Shown: positions 26,279-33,681 of the stretch, piece by piece | Layout: each line of letters begins with the position of its first letter | How positions within the stretch are numbered: the first letter of the stretch is position 1 | Assembly: GCA_041890495.1 (NCBI GenBank) | Contig: CP169086.1 | Coordinates: forward strand, 248,001 to 312,000 | Direction of reading: 5' to 3' | DNA length: 64,000 bases | DNA from: Escherichia boydii | GTDB lineage: Bacteria > Pseudomonadota > Gammaproteobacteria > Enterobacterales > Enterobacteriaceae | Notes under the pieces: generated by a model | The model's input: only the letters and a program-made list of their open reading frames with translations | What the model was told of the DNA's origin: nothing | Databases searched by the model: none | Translations under genes and position numbers: made by a program

Positions 26279-26854
26279 TTAGTGAAAATGGTTATTTTCA
26301 CTCTCTCTGATTTTTCTCATAAACCTTAAGATTGTACTTTTAGATAGAAAGGAGGTTGTCAGAACAAATTTAGTTAATGATAGGTGTTTTTTTATCCCGT
26401 CTGGTAATTTATTCCAGCGCTCCATACATAACTTTACATGCGTCTCAGAATCAACATGATGAATTTGTAAATAGTTTATCAGATCTGAATGATAGCTTGA
26501 GATTGTACTCATTACATCAGGGAGTAGGTCTTTGTTTTTTATTATATTCCAAAAATCAGTGTAACTGATACTATATATTTTGCCATATCCTATTTTTTCA
26601 AGATAAACTGGATAATCAAGAGCAGGCATTGCCCCAAATACAAATGGAGCCATTACTAAGCTCATGACTTTCCCTCCGACACAAGATCTAACTATAAAGG
26701 CACCGTCCAGTAATAGATAAACTCGCTGATGGGCATTTGATTTCATATCATAAAGCTGTTTACCTTTTGACAGCCTGTCATGTTTTGCAGGAACGGCAAA
26801 ATCAAGCATGGCTGATATGATATTCTTATGATTATCAACGGTTGGGTGGGGCAT
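26279..26854 (-). CDS. IprA/YaiV-like winged helix regulator with cNMP-type N-terminal domain
   Basis: This protein of about 191 residues has a cyclic-nucleotide-binding-like N-terminal half (QRVYLLLDGAFIVRSCVGGK, FVFGAMPAL) and a C-terminal winged helix (LTKFVLTTSFLSKSTILRFM). This layout matches the enterobacterial IprA family, whose Salmonella member represses hydrogen peroxide resistance. I chose the ATG at 26854 because GAGG precedes it; a GTG two codons earlier is possible. Such regulators often sit near fimbrial or island genes. Its target here is unknown. Confidence 0.72.
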   Translation of the reverse strand: MPHPTVDNHKNIISAMLDFAVPAKHDRLSKGKQLYDMKSNAHQRVYLLLDGAFIVRSCVGGKVMSLVMAPFVFGAMPALDYPVYLEKIGYGKIYSISYTDFWNIIKNKDLLPDVMSTISSYHSDLINYLQIHHVDSETHVKLCMERWNKLPDGIKKHLSLTKFVLTTSFLSKSTILRFMRKIRESENNHFH

Positions 26855-26946
26855 ATGCACCTCATATTAATCATGTTGAGATTGAATTTTTTCTTGGATG
26901 CATAAATATTAACATCAAAAGATAAACGGCAAGTTAACAATGAAAG

Positions 26947-27180
26947 TTAATTTCCATTGCTAATCGTTCCAGACGCTATCGATGTACCTGCGGCCTGAGA
27001 GCCGTCAGCTAGTCCTGTCTTAGCTACTAATGTGTTGGATACTATCAACGGTGCCGCAAAACTTACCGTGGCTTCCGCAGTGGCTGCGTCTGATAGCTTG
27101 GCCTGCGTTACGAAGCTGACCAGTAGCACTGATGATATGGCTGCAGCTGTTATGGTCTTGTTTAAATTTATGAATTTCAT
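26947..27180 (-). CDS. Small secreted protein (77 aa), possibly a truncated pilin-like protein
   Basis: A clear ribosome-binding site (AGGAGA) and signal peptide (ending SFVTQA) precede a mature part of about 50 residues rich in Ala, Ser, Thr and Gly and without cysteine (SDAATAEATVSFAAPLIVSN). The composition recalls pilins or other surface-fibre proteins, but the mature part is too short for a full domain. It may be a 5' remnant of a longer gene. The IprA-like gene lies next downstream on the same strand. Confidence 0.5.
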   Translation of the reverse strand: MKFINLNKTITAAAISSVLLVSFVTQAKLSDAATAEATVSFAAPLIVSNTLVAKTGLADGSQAAGTSIASGTISNGN

Positions 27181-27477
27181 TGGTACTTCTCCTTTTTGAT
27201 GGTTTATCTAAGACCTTAATGAAAGCGAAAATTTTCTGTCAGATATTCGCAATGATTACTATCTACTACCCGATCTGCGGATAAACTTGCATATTCTGTA
27301 TTGTGACCGACTGCCGGTTACTGTGTGTTATGGGTGAGGCCCGTGACACTTTCGTATCCACGGCGAGAGGAAGCCGCCGAAAGTACCTGGATTCGCGTCT
27401 GAGGGCTGCATAATACTTGGGCCAGCCATCCGTACAAAAATCATCCAGTCAACAGATAAGACGCTGGAGGTAGTAAG
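27181..27477. other. Spacer with a possible transposase fragment
   Basis: On the minus strand near 27340-27460 a short frame (DDFCTDGWPKYYAALRRESR) resembles the catalytic region of a DDE transposase, but it is too short to assign. The rest holds the promoter regions of the flanking divergent small genes. Confidence 0.3.
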
Positions 27478-27945
27478 ATGATTTTGCGAATCATCTTACT
27501 GAGTGCCTGCATTATTTCGTCTTCCTGCATAGCATCATCAAATGAATGGAAAGTTTATATCCAACGGATAGAGCAGGCAGACAACAAAACGCTCCATGCA
27601 TTTCCGGGGAAAATTGACAGTATTGGTGATGCCCTTGACGATGAGCATACAGAAGAACTGACTACAGCTCTTAGCATGGCGTTGATTAAAGACCCAATAT
27701 CTGTAATTAACGCAACCAGCTCGCTGGACAAGAGTACCGACGCCTTAAAGCAGCGGTTCGGCACATCAATGGTATGCGGTATACCTTTAATCACACATGC
27801 AAATCAGATGGAGATTGAGGAGTATTTCGCGAAGGCAGAACCCGTGCTGGAAAAGGCTGGAACGCCAGCTGCAGAATGTCTGAGCAATATGCGTGACACG
27901 ATTGACGAAGTCAGACAAGAAACAGCACAAAAACCAGCAAAGTAA
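27478..27945 (+). CDS. Hypothetical secreted protein (155 aa)
   Basis: This 155-residue protein begins with a short signal peptide (MILRIILLSACIISSSCIAS); a cysteine near the cleavage region raises the possibility of a lipoprotein, although SSSC is not a good lipobox. The mature part is acidic and mostly helical. A strong ribosome-binding site (GGAGGT) precedes the ATG, and a terminator follows at 27957-27980, so it looks like a complete single-gene unit. I do not recognise the family. Confidence 0.6.
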   Translation: MILRIILLSACIISSSCIASSNEWKVYIQRIEQADNKTLHAFPGKIDSIGDALDDEHTEELTTALSMALIKDPISVINATSSLDKSTDALKQRFGTSMVCGIPLITHANQMEIEEYFAKAEPVLEKAGTPAAECLSNMRDTIDEVRQETAQKPAK

Positions 27946-27956
27946 TCCTCAGAACA

Positions 27957-27980
27957 AACCTGGCGCTCGCCGGGTTTTCT
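27957..27980 (+). terminator. Rho-independent terminator after the secreted protein gene
   Basis: AACCTGGCG-CTCG-CCGGGTT forms a GC-rich stem with one mismatch, followed by TTTTCTT. Confidence 0.72.
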
Positions 27981-28058
27981 TAAAACATGTGGATTTGATT
28001 AAATTCCCTTTAAAACAACAAATTATCTCCTTAGCGTGGTTTTTTACACGATTGCCCC

Positions 28059-28523
28059 TCAAACCCCGTTACTGGCTGACGTCACAATCACAAACCCCTC
28101 TTTGCCGTGGTCCTGTCCGTAAGGCTGCCTGCCGATGGCCGCAAAGAACAGGGGGTGATTATCTTTATGATAAATGCAGAAGGGCTGCTTCTTATCACCT
28201 TCCTTCTTCCATTCGAACCAGGCGTTGGCGGGTACGATGGCGCGTCCGTGGTTCCACAGCGGCTTAAACATACGGCCGCCTGCCGCCGTTTCACCGCGCG
28301 CGTTAATCAGCGGCGGTTTGTCCCACCATTCCGGTCCGTAGCCCCAGAAAACCGGGTCTAAATGCAGCTCACCCCCGCGATCGTTCAGCAGCAGCACCTT
28401 CGTGCTGGGCGCGACGTTATACCGCCCGATGGGTTCAGGGTCGTAAGTTATTTCATCCGGTTTCAGGCCGAGTGCGTCAAAATACTCATCCCGGCTGCTG
28501 TACTGCGCAAATCGTCCGCACAT
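28059..28523 (-). pseudogene. SRAP-domain protein (YedK/HMCES-like), truncated
   Basis: SRAP proteins crosslink to abasic sites in single-stranded DNA through a cysteine placed right after the start methionine. Here MCGRFAQYSSRDEYF supplies that Cys2, and GRYNVAPS, FWGYGPEWW, NARGET and IVPANAWFEWKKEG follow in order. The ATG at 28523 has AGGAGG upstream. The protein stops near residue 154, just after FVIVTSASNGV, whereas full-length members are about 220 residues and carry the catalytic HxRMP region after this point. It is therefore probably inactive. It is divergent from the theta-like gene. Confidence 0.82.
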
Positions 28524-28577
28524 AGACACCTCCTGATGAAAGAATAGCGGGATATACTGACGTCAGGAGGATTTCAT

Positions 28578-28822
28578 ATGTCACAGAATTTAGCCGCACG
28601 AAGCCCGGAGAACGCGCAAAGGTGAACGTGGATCTGGCCGCGTCGGGAGTCGCCTACAAAGAGCGCCTGAATCTGCCCGCATTTCCGGCTGAGGTCGAAA
28701 GGGAGCAGCCCGAGGCGCTGCGCGAGTACTTCAGAGAGCGCCTGCAGCATTACCGCAATATGGCCCTGCAGTTTCCGCGCGGGACCGATCCGGTGTATCA
28801 GAAAGAACCAAAGGGGGAATGA
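28578..28822 (+). pseudogene. hot: DNA polymerase III theta-like subunit (Hot/HolE family), one-base frameshift
   Basis: HolE and its phage P1 homologue Hot stabilise the proofreading subunit of DNA polymerase III. The N-terminus MSQNLAARSPENAQR lies in one frame from the ATG at 28578, with AGGAGG upstream. The rest (VNVDLAASGVAYKERLNLP, VEREQPEALREYFRERLQ) lies in the next frame from 28622. The frames meet at CAAAGGTGA, where one missing A causes an immediate TGA. Both parts align in order with HolE/Hot. A GTG at 28622 could start a shortened protein. Confidence 0.82.
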
Positions 28823-28842
28823 CGTCTGTGGCAGGTACGGGC

Positions 28843-28869
28843 AGAAGCCCCTGAGCCGGGGCTCTTTTT
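28843..28869 (+). terminator. Rho-independent terminator after the theta-like gene
   Basis: AGCCCC-TGAGCC-GGGGCT is a perfect 6-bp GC-rich stem followed by a T-run. The stop codon of the minus-strand membrane ORF overlaps the T-run. Confidence 0.82.
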
Positions 28870-28999
28870 ACTTCTGAGGCGCTGAGGTAAAGGAGCCCAG
28901 TATAATGCCGATCATCGCGAGTCCGGTAATATACAGTCCCGCTATCACGATCACGCCGGACAGCTCCGTCAGCTGGTTTGTTTCTAACCAGGCGGTCAT
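28868..28999 (-). CDS. Small membrane protein (43 aa)
   Basis: This 43-residue frame reads MTAWLETNQLTELSG followed by one hydrophobic helix (VIVIAGLYITGLAMIGIILG) and ends SFTSAPQK. The single long helix with short polar ends resembles small holin-like or toxin-like peptides. Its ATG overlaps the TGA stop of the 29-codon frame upstream (TGATG), suggesting translational coupling. I recognise no family. Open frames this short are weak evidence. Confidence 0.42.
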   Translation of the reverse strand: MTAWLETNQLTELSGVIVIAGLYITGLAMIGIILGSFTSAPQK

Positions 29000-29088
29000 C
29001 AGATGAGCGCCGTGCGAAGTCCTGCCGGCAGCCCGGAAGACAGCATCTGGGCACCACCCTCAAGTAATCTTGTCAGCTCACTGGCCAT
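28999..29088 (-). CDS. Very small ORF (29 aa) coupled to the membrane ORF
   Basis: This 29-residue frame (MASELTRLLEGGAQMLSSGL, then PAGLRTALI) ends in TGATG, overlapping the start of the 43-residue membrane ORF. Coupling of two tiny frames is suggestive, but no family is recognised, and the two could be pieces of one frameshifted gene. Confidence 0.3.
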   Translation of the reverse strand: MASELTRLLEGGAQMLSSGLPAGLRTALI

Positions 29089-29109
29089 GGTTTATTGCCC
29101 TGTTCTGAA

Positions 29110-29298
29110 TCAGTGGTGAATTTTTGCGAGATCGTCGTCTGACAGACCAGTGAGTTCCCTTACTGACTCCAGCGGGATGCCTTTCTGCAGCAGGTTGCGG
29201 GCGACCTCCATTTTTCCTTCCTGGCGTCCTTCCTGGAGCCCTTCCAGACGCCCTTTCTCTATACCTTTCTGCTCCAGCTGCTGTGCAATCTTCATCAT
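29110..29298 (-). CDS. Stand-alone Rpn C-terminal segment (RpnS-like, 62 aa)
   Basis: This 62-residue protein, MMKIAQQLEQKGIEKGRLEG and onward, repeats the C-terminal segment of the Rpn protein just upstream (MTIAQQLEQKGIEKGLEKGL). Both share the glutamate/glycine/lysine repeat and a final SLTGL/ELTGL...DDL block. Small C-terminal Rpn products made from internal starts are reported to restrain the full-length nuclease. This one is a separate gene 13 bases after the rpn stop, without a clear ribosome-binding site. It may be an extra inhibitor or the tail of a second, deleted rpn gene. Confidence 0.65.
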   Translation of the reverse strand: MMKIAQQLEQKGIEKGRLEGLQEGRQEGKMEVARNLLQKGIPLESVRELTGLSDDDLAKIHH

Positions 29299-29311
29299 GC
29301 TACATCAAAGT

Positions 29312-30238
29312 TCAGTGGCGGATATGCTTTAGGTCATTTTCAGTGAGTCCTGTCAGGCTGATAACAGTCTGATTGTCCAGGCCCTTTTGCAGCATAGCGC
29401 GGGCAATTTTCAGCGTTGCCTCACGTTCACCTTCGACACGGCCCTGCGTCAGACCTTTTTCCAGACCTTTTTCAATTCCCTTCTGCTCCAGCTGCTGTGC
29501 AATCGTCATCAGTTCATCCTCATGCTGCGGCACTCTCTGCGCCAGGTTGCGTACGAAGGCTTCGGCGTCGTCGGTTTCGCCCGCCTGTACGAGGTAGTTT
29601 ATCAGCGAAACCAGCTGCTGTCCCGTCAGGTGCCCTGCCATCAGGGTGGTGGCCAGCCGGTCGAGCAGGTCGGCTAAATCGCGCCGGTGTATGTGCTTCT
29701 GCAGCAGGGTCAGCACGGCCAGGCTGCGGTGATTCATGATCTCCTCGTCCGGGATCACCGTGACGTCGACCAGCGGGAACGGCGCGCCGTACAGGCGGCC
29801 GGCCAGCATAGGGTCGTCAAAGTCCTGCAGCCAGTCGGTGGAGTACGGGTACGGGCTGCGCTTCCCGGTGTAAAACAGCACCGGGATGACCAGCGGCAGC
29901 TTTTTATGACCGGCGTCGAGATGGCGCTGCATGGCGGCCACGGCGTAGCGCATCAGGCGAACCGCCATATGGCGATCGGGCGTTGACTGATGCTCTATCA
30001 GCACGTGGATGTAGCCGTCACCGGCGGCGGTCTTCAGGCTGTAGAGCACGTCGCTGTAGTAGGCCCGCAGGCTCTCTTCCACGAAGCTGCCGGACTCCAG
30101 CTTCAGGGTGCTGAGGTCGCAGGCGGCGCGCAGCTCCGCCGGCAGATGCAGCTCGATAAAGTCCCGGGCCGTATCAGGGTGCGTCAGAAAGGCCTTGAAG
30201 GCCGCATCGTGAGGTACCGGTGTCGGTTTTTTCACCAT
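29312..30238 (-). CDS. Rpn-family recombination-promoting nuclease (PD-(D/E)XK)
   Basis: This 308-residue Rpn-family protein starts at the ATG at 30238 (MVKKPTPVPHDAAFKAFLTH), the usual N-terminus. The PD-(D/E)XK nuclease core is visible as YYSDVLYSL followed by HVLIEHQSTPD, and LFYTGKRSPYPYS is another family signature. Rpn proteins are DNA nucleases implicated in RecA-independent recombination and phage defence. An internal ATG (MTIAQQLEQKG) is preceded by GAGG at a good distance and could yield a small C-terminal product. An 85-residue gene ends 13 bases upstream, suggesting an operon. Confidence 0.88.
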   Translation of the reverse strand: MVKKPTPVPHDAAFKAFLTHPDTARDFIELHLPAELRAACDLSTLKLESGSFVEESLRAYYSDVLYSLKTAAGDGYIHVLIEHQSTPDRHMAVRLMRYAVAAMQRHLDAGHKKLPLVIPVLFYTGKRSPYPYSTDWLQDFDDPMLAGRLYGAPFPLVDVTVIPDEEIMNHRSLAVLTLLQKHIHRRDLADLLDRLATTLMAGHLTGQQLVSLINYLVQAGETDDAEAFVRNLAQRVPQHEDELMTIAQQLEQKGIEKGLEKGLTQGRVEGEREATLKIARAMLQKGLDNQTVISLTGLTENDLKHIRH

Positions 30239-30251
30239 GAGCTCCTTTATT

Positions 30252-30509
30252 TCAGACCGGCGGTAGCGCCGGCAGGCCCAGCGCGATGGCCAGTTCGTCC
30301 ACGGGCATGGCAACGTCGAACCACTTGTCGTTCGACAGGACTACACGGGCCCCCTTATAAACGTCTTCTTCCCGGATAAAAGCGATAAGTTCCTTCTGTA
30401 TTACCCAGACCTTCCCTTTTTTATCTCGCAGCGTGACCAGGTTTGCCGGAGAACAGGCCGCTGCGGCGTAACTCTCTGAGGTGCTTCTGACGTTGGTGTC
30501 GAACATCAT
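30252..30509 (-). CDS. Hypothetical plasmid-type protein (85 aa)
   Basis: This 85-residue soluble protein starts at a double ATG (30509 or 30506) with AAGGA upstream: MMFDTNVRSTSESYAAAACS, with the later block VWVIQKELIAFIREEDVYKG. No domain is recognised. It is followed after 13 bases by rpn on the same strand, so the two are probably co-transcribed. Its function is unknown; a partner or regulatory role for Rpn is only a guess from position. Confidence 0.6.
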   Translation of the reverse strand: MMFDTNVRSTSESYAAAACSPANLVTLRDKKGKVWVIQKELIAFIREEDVYKGARVVLSNDKWFDVAMPVDELAIALGLPALPPV

Positions 30510-30558
30510 CAAAATCCTTATCTTTAAAAACAGGGGGTATCTTCCGGAACGGTCCGGC

Positions 30559-31107
30559 TTATTCCTGCAGCTGGCGCTGCTCGGGTGCGCGCACGCGTTC
30601 AGATTCAAAAGGGCTTCGCAGCAGGATATCGCTCACCTCATGCACGTAAGGCTGAACGTGAAACGGCCCGGGATTACTCAGATAATCTGTCAGCGATATG
30701 ATTTTACCCGCCTGCTTCGCCGTGTTTATCCACTGGCCGAGTCGCGCGTCATCCACTTTCAGCCCTGAGCGTGGAATGAATGCAAGCCTGATGTTCTCGC
30801 TGCAATGTACGGGCTCGATGTAGCCAATGTACTCGCTGACCAGACCGCTCAGAGACAGCTGAAAGCCGGCGTCAGCATCTCGTCTGTATCCCGTTCCGTC
30901 ATCCCTTCGTGGCCGGTAAATGAATGCAATATACCGGGCCTCCAGCTCGCGGACGGCTTCAGTATTGATAGACAGGTGCTCCACCACGGCTTCCCTGTTG
31001 TAAACGAAGTTATCCCGGAGGGCCTGATAAATCACCTTTGCCGCATGGTGAGAACCGCCTTCGTTGGATACCGGGTGCGGCAGCGCCGCAGTAAAGTATT
31101 CGCGCAT
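30559..31107 (-). CDS. Hypothetical protein near the partition locus (182 aa)
   Basis: This protein of about 182 residues includes MREYFTAALPHPVSNEGGSH and RYIAFIYRPRRDDGTGYRRD. The same frame continues upstream for about 13 codons (ISQRDIIKNGHIS...) to a stop, so the true start could be an alternative codon there or the N-terminus may be lost. I do not recognise a family. It lies next to parA but on the opposite strand, a common place for plasmid replication or maintenance genes. A link to replication is possible but not shown by any motif. Confidence 0.5.
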   Translation of the reverse strand: MREYFTAALPHPVSNEGGSHHAAKVIYQALRDNFVYNREAVVEHLSINTEAVRELEARYIAFIYRPRRDDGTGYRRDADAGFQLSLSGLVSEYIGYIEPVHCSENIRLAFIPRSGLKVDDARLGQWINTAKQAGKIISLTDYLSNPGPFHVQPYVHEVSDILLRSPFESERVRAPEQRQLQE

Positions 31108-31149
31108 GATTTCATACAGGGTGCTGAACGAGATGTGTCCGTTTTTTAT

Positions 31150-31471
31150 GATGTCCCTCTGGCTGATTTAGTGTGATCGCCGGTGACGACTGTCCGAGAC
31201 CGTCACGGCCTTATACATCAGCGGTTATCGACAGCCCGCCAGATTTCTGTATCTCCTCCCATTTCCTGGCAGGAACCCCCGCCCCTCCTTCATTAGGCCG
31301 CGGCAATGACAATACTCAAATTCAACACTTTATTAATTTCATTTTAATATTAAACAAGCATTATTGTGATGTTGTTATGATTGTTTTCTGGATTCTTCTC
31401 CTCTACAATCAGCATCAGTTAAGGAAAACCGCTTTGAAATCTTTTTAATATTAATATGAGGTCGTGTTGAT
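31150..31471 (+). promoter_or_regulatory. AT-rich upstream region of parA, candidate operator or centromere
   Basis: No gene is visible. The sequence holds TTAATTTCATTTT followed by TTAATATTAA near 31337-31357, and another TTAATATTAA just before parA at about 31446. Similar motifs recur after the second gene of the pair (TTAATATTA near 32459, TTAATTTCATTTA near 32492). Repeats on both sides of a ParA/ribbon-helix-helix pair suggest binding sites for the small protein. This is inferred. Confidence 0.4.
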
Positions 31472-32128
31472 ATGATTCTGACAATCGTGAATACCAAGGG
31501 CGGCGTGGGTAAATCGACACTGGCCGTTAACATTGCGATCGCCCGGGCGCATCAGGGCAAGAAGGTCTGGCTAGTTGACGGTGACAAGCAGGGCTCATCC
31601 CAGACGGCCATTCTGATCCGTTCTGAGGCGGACGTGCAGCCGGGCATTGCCTGCTCACATTTCCCCGACGGCCCCGTACTGAGAACGCAGGTTCTGCAGC
31701 AGAAAGACAACTATGATGACGTCATCATCGAATGTGGCGGGCGAGATTCGACGGCCATGAGGGCGGCTCTGACGCTCACGGACTATGCGCTGGTTCCGTT
31801 TGTTCCGGGCAGCTTTGAAGCCTGGGCGATGGAAGACGTCGTGAACATGATGCAGGAAGCGCGGAGCATACGTGACCCCTTCCCGGCGTTTTCTATACTT
31901 AACAGGGCTGACGTTAACCCGCGCAGCAAAGACAATCAAGATATGGTGGCGGCCATGTCTGAATACGCTGCTGATATCCCGGTACTGGACCACCTCCTGC
32001 ACATGCGTAAGGCCTTTGGCAACGCTGCCGGCAGCGGCCGTTCCGTTGTTGAGCTCAAGCTTAAAGCCCATGAGAAGCCAGCCAAAGACGAACTGGAAAA
32101 GCTCATCTCTATAGTATTTAAAAATTGA
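31472..32128 (+). CDS. parA: ParA-family partition ATPase
   Basis: This 218-residue deviant Walker ATPase (MILTIVNTKGGVGKST, with the signature lysine of KGGVGKST at residues 9-16) also shows LVDGDKQGSS and DDVIIECGGRD motifs. Small ParA proteins of this size (type Ib, ParF-like) segregate low-copy plasmids with a small ribbon-helix-helix partner and an upstream or downstream centromere. The partner gene follows 44 bases later. Presence of an intact pair supports a plasmid origin of the segment. Confidence 0.9.
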   Translation: MILTIVNTKGGVGKSTLAVNIAIARAHQGKKVWLVDGDKQGSSQTAILIRSEADVQPGIACSHFPDGPVLRTQVLQQKDNYDDVIIECGGRDSTAMRAALTLTDYALVPFVPGSFEAWAMEDVVNMMQEARSIRDPFPAFSILNRADVNPRSKDNQDMVAAMSEYAADIPVLDHLLHMRKAFGNAAGSGRSVVELKLKAHEKPAKDELEKLISIVFKN

Positions 32129-32172
32129 TGTGATATTATTGTAATATTAATTGAGTGTTGAGGTGATATGTA

Positions 32173-32442
32173 ATGACGATTACTTCCAGACCGAAGGCCA
32201 CCCCATCGGTTACGCAGGAACAAGCGGATATTGAAAAGTTCATCAATGACGCTCCGGACGGCAATAAGCCTGAAAAGCGGGGCGTGAAAAAAGGTCAGCG
32301 TGAGCAGATTACGGTCACGTTTGACACCACCATCATTTCTCAGCTGGACGATCTCGCCCAGCATGAAGGTCTGTCCCGCGCAGCGCTCATCCGCATGGCC
32401 GTACGCCAGTTGCTGGATAAAGGGGCGCAGGTAGGGGGGTAA
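32173..32442 (+). CDS. Ribbon-helix-helix partition partner (ParG/ParB-like)
   Basis: This 89-residue protein has a flexible basic N-terminal half and a C-terminal ribbon-helix-helix fold: EQITVTFDTTIISQLDDLAQ followed by EGLSRAALIRMAVRQLL. This layout matches ParG-like centromere-binding proteins, whose N-terminal tail stimulates the ParF-type ATPase. TGAGG precedes the ATG. It lies directly downstream of parA and is flanked by AT-rich repeats that could be its binding sites. Confidence 0.82.
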   Translation: MTITSRPKATPSVTQEQADIEKFINDAPDGNKPEKRGVKKGQREQITVTFDTTIISQLDDLAQHEGLSRAALIRMAVRQLLDKGAQVGG

Positions 32443-32714
32443 TGCGATTCCTATCAATTTAATATTAAAGTGATTTTTATTTGATATCTTTTTAATTTCA
32501 TTTAAGTATCAATTTAGAATTGTTTTCATGCTTGATATGGTGGGGTTAGTGAACAGTTTTTTTTCTGAGAATGCACAACAATGAGAAAAATTCACTTAGC
32601 TTCCATCAATGTAGCATCCACTGATTTATGCGTGCTAGTTGCCCTGATTAGGACTTAAGCAACGTCTGCCGGGTTAGGCCTTTCCTATTTTATGGCGGTA
32701 GCCGCGGCATTTAA
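32443..32714. other. AT-rich spacer after the partition pair
   Basis: No gene is supported. It contains TTAATATTA and TTAATTTCATTTA motifs like those upstream of parA, then passes into an IS66 terminal remnant at 32715. Confidence 0.45.
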
Positions 32715-32904
32715 GTAAGCGTCGCATTCAGACCGTATTGACGTTTAGACAGAGGTAAGATCGACCTTCCAGGTGAGCAGATCGCGGAACCGGTTCACCG
32801 GCCAGTCCTGTATATGACCGATGACATAACGCAACCACGTCTCAGGGTCAATATCGTTAAGCCGGCAGGTGATGATCAGAGAGTAGGGGCAAATTACCTC
32901 GAGA
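32715..32904 (-). pseudogene. IS66-family remnant: end plus tnpC 3' end
   Basis: The left edge reads GTAAGCGTCGCATTC, an IS66-type terminal repeat. The minus strand then encodes CRLNDIDPETWLRYVIGHIQ and ends DLLTWKVDLTSV, the C-terminus of an IS66 transposase. It differs from the IS66 element at 36806. The rest of the element is missing, probably through recombination among insertion sequences. Confidence 0.8.
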
Positions 32905-32927
32905 AGTCATGTCCGGTGTTTCACGCG

Positions 32928-32961
32928 ATAGTGTCCATTAAAAATGATGGACACTATTTTT
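32928..32961. repeat. 11-bp inverted repeat followed by T-run (terminator-like)
   Basis: ATAGTGTCCAT and ATGGACACTAT are perfect inverted arms separated by 8 bases and followed by TTTT. It could be a terminator or two abutting insertion-sequence ends; it lies between an IS66 fragment and an IS1 fragment. Confidence 0.75.
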
Positions 32962-33007
32962 CCGGAACCTGAGTCCGCTGCACAGACGGTCTAATTGTGA
33001 AGCTTAC

Positions 33008-33566
33008 CGTCAAGGAACACATTACCGAAATGGCATTCAATGGAGTCGGTGTTCGTGACACTGCAAGCACGCTCAAAATCGGCATTAACACCGTCATTCG
33101 CACTTTAAAAACTCGCGCCGAAGCGAATAACATCCTCACCGGTAGCTCATGCCGATGTGGCGCTTATCTGCGAACTCGATGAATAATGGAGCTTTATCGG
33201 CAGTAAAGCGCGTCAGCACTGGCTCTGGTATGGATACAACACCAAAACAGGCGGCGTTCTGGCTTATACGTTCGGTCCGCGTACGGATGACACCAACCGT
33301 GAACTTCTGGCTCTGCCTACACTATTTAATATCGGCATGATAACCAGCGATGGCTGGGGCAGTTATGCCAGAGAAGTGCCGAAAAATGAGCATCTGACGG
33401 GCAAAATATTCACTCAGTGTATTGAACGTAACAACCTGACGCTGAGAACCCGCACCAAACGTCTGGCCCGGAAAACCATTTGCTTCTCGCGCTCGGTTGA
33501 ACTGAATGAAAAAGTCATCGGGGCTTTCATTGAAAAATACATGTTCTAATATTTGGAGGTATCACC
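33008..33566 (+). pseudogene. Divergent IS1 copy 1, left end missing
   Basis: This is the right-hand part of a divergent IS1: the end of insA (the helix-turn-helix block with KIGINTVIRTLK), then insB in shifted frames (ITSDGWGSYAREVPKNEHL and LARKTICFSRSVELNEKVIG), and a right terminal repeat ending GGAGGTATCACC at 33566. A stop at the insA-insB junction and a TAA where copy 2 has a sense codon break it. The left end and the zinc-finger part of insA are absent. It is nearly identical to copy 2 where they overlap. Confidence 0.85.
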
Positions 33567-33681
33567 AAATCAAAGAATATGTTTAAGAAAAGGTAATTTT
33601 AAGTAATGAATTTAAAATGCCATTGCTTGATAAGTTTGTTTGAAATATGTTGAGCTCACCAAAAATAGTGGGGTATACAGA

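Noticed and set aside
28731..29063. 110-codon minus-strand frame between hot and rpn
   Set aside because: It overlaps hot and the terminator and has a random Arg/Pro-rich composition. The small frames at 28868-29088 have better features.
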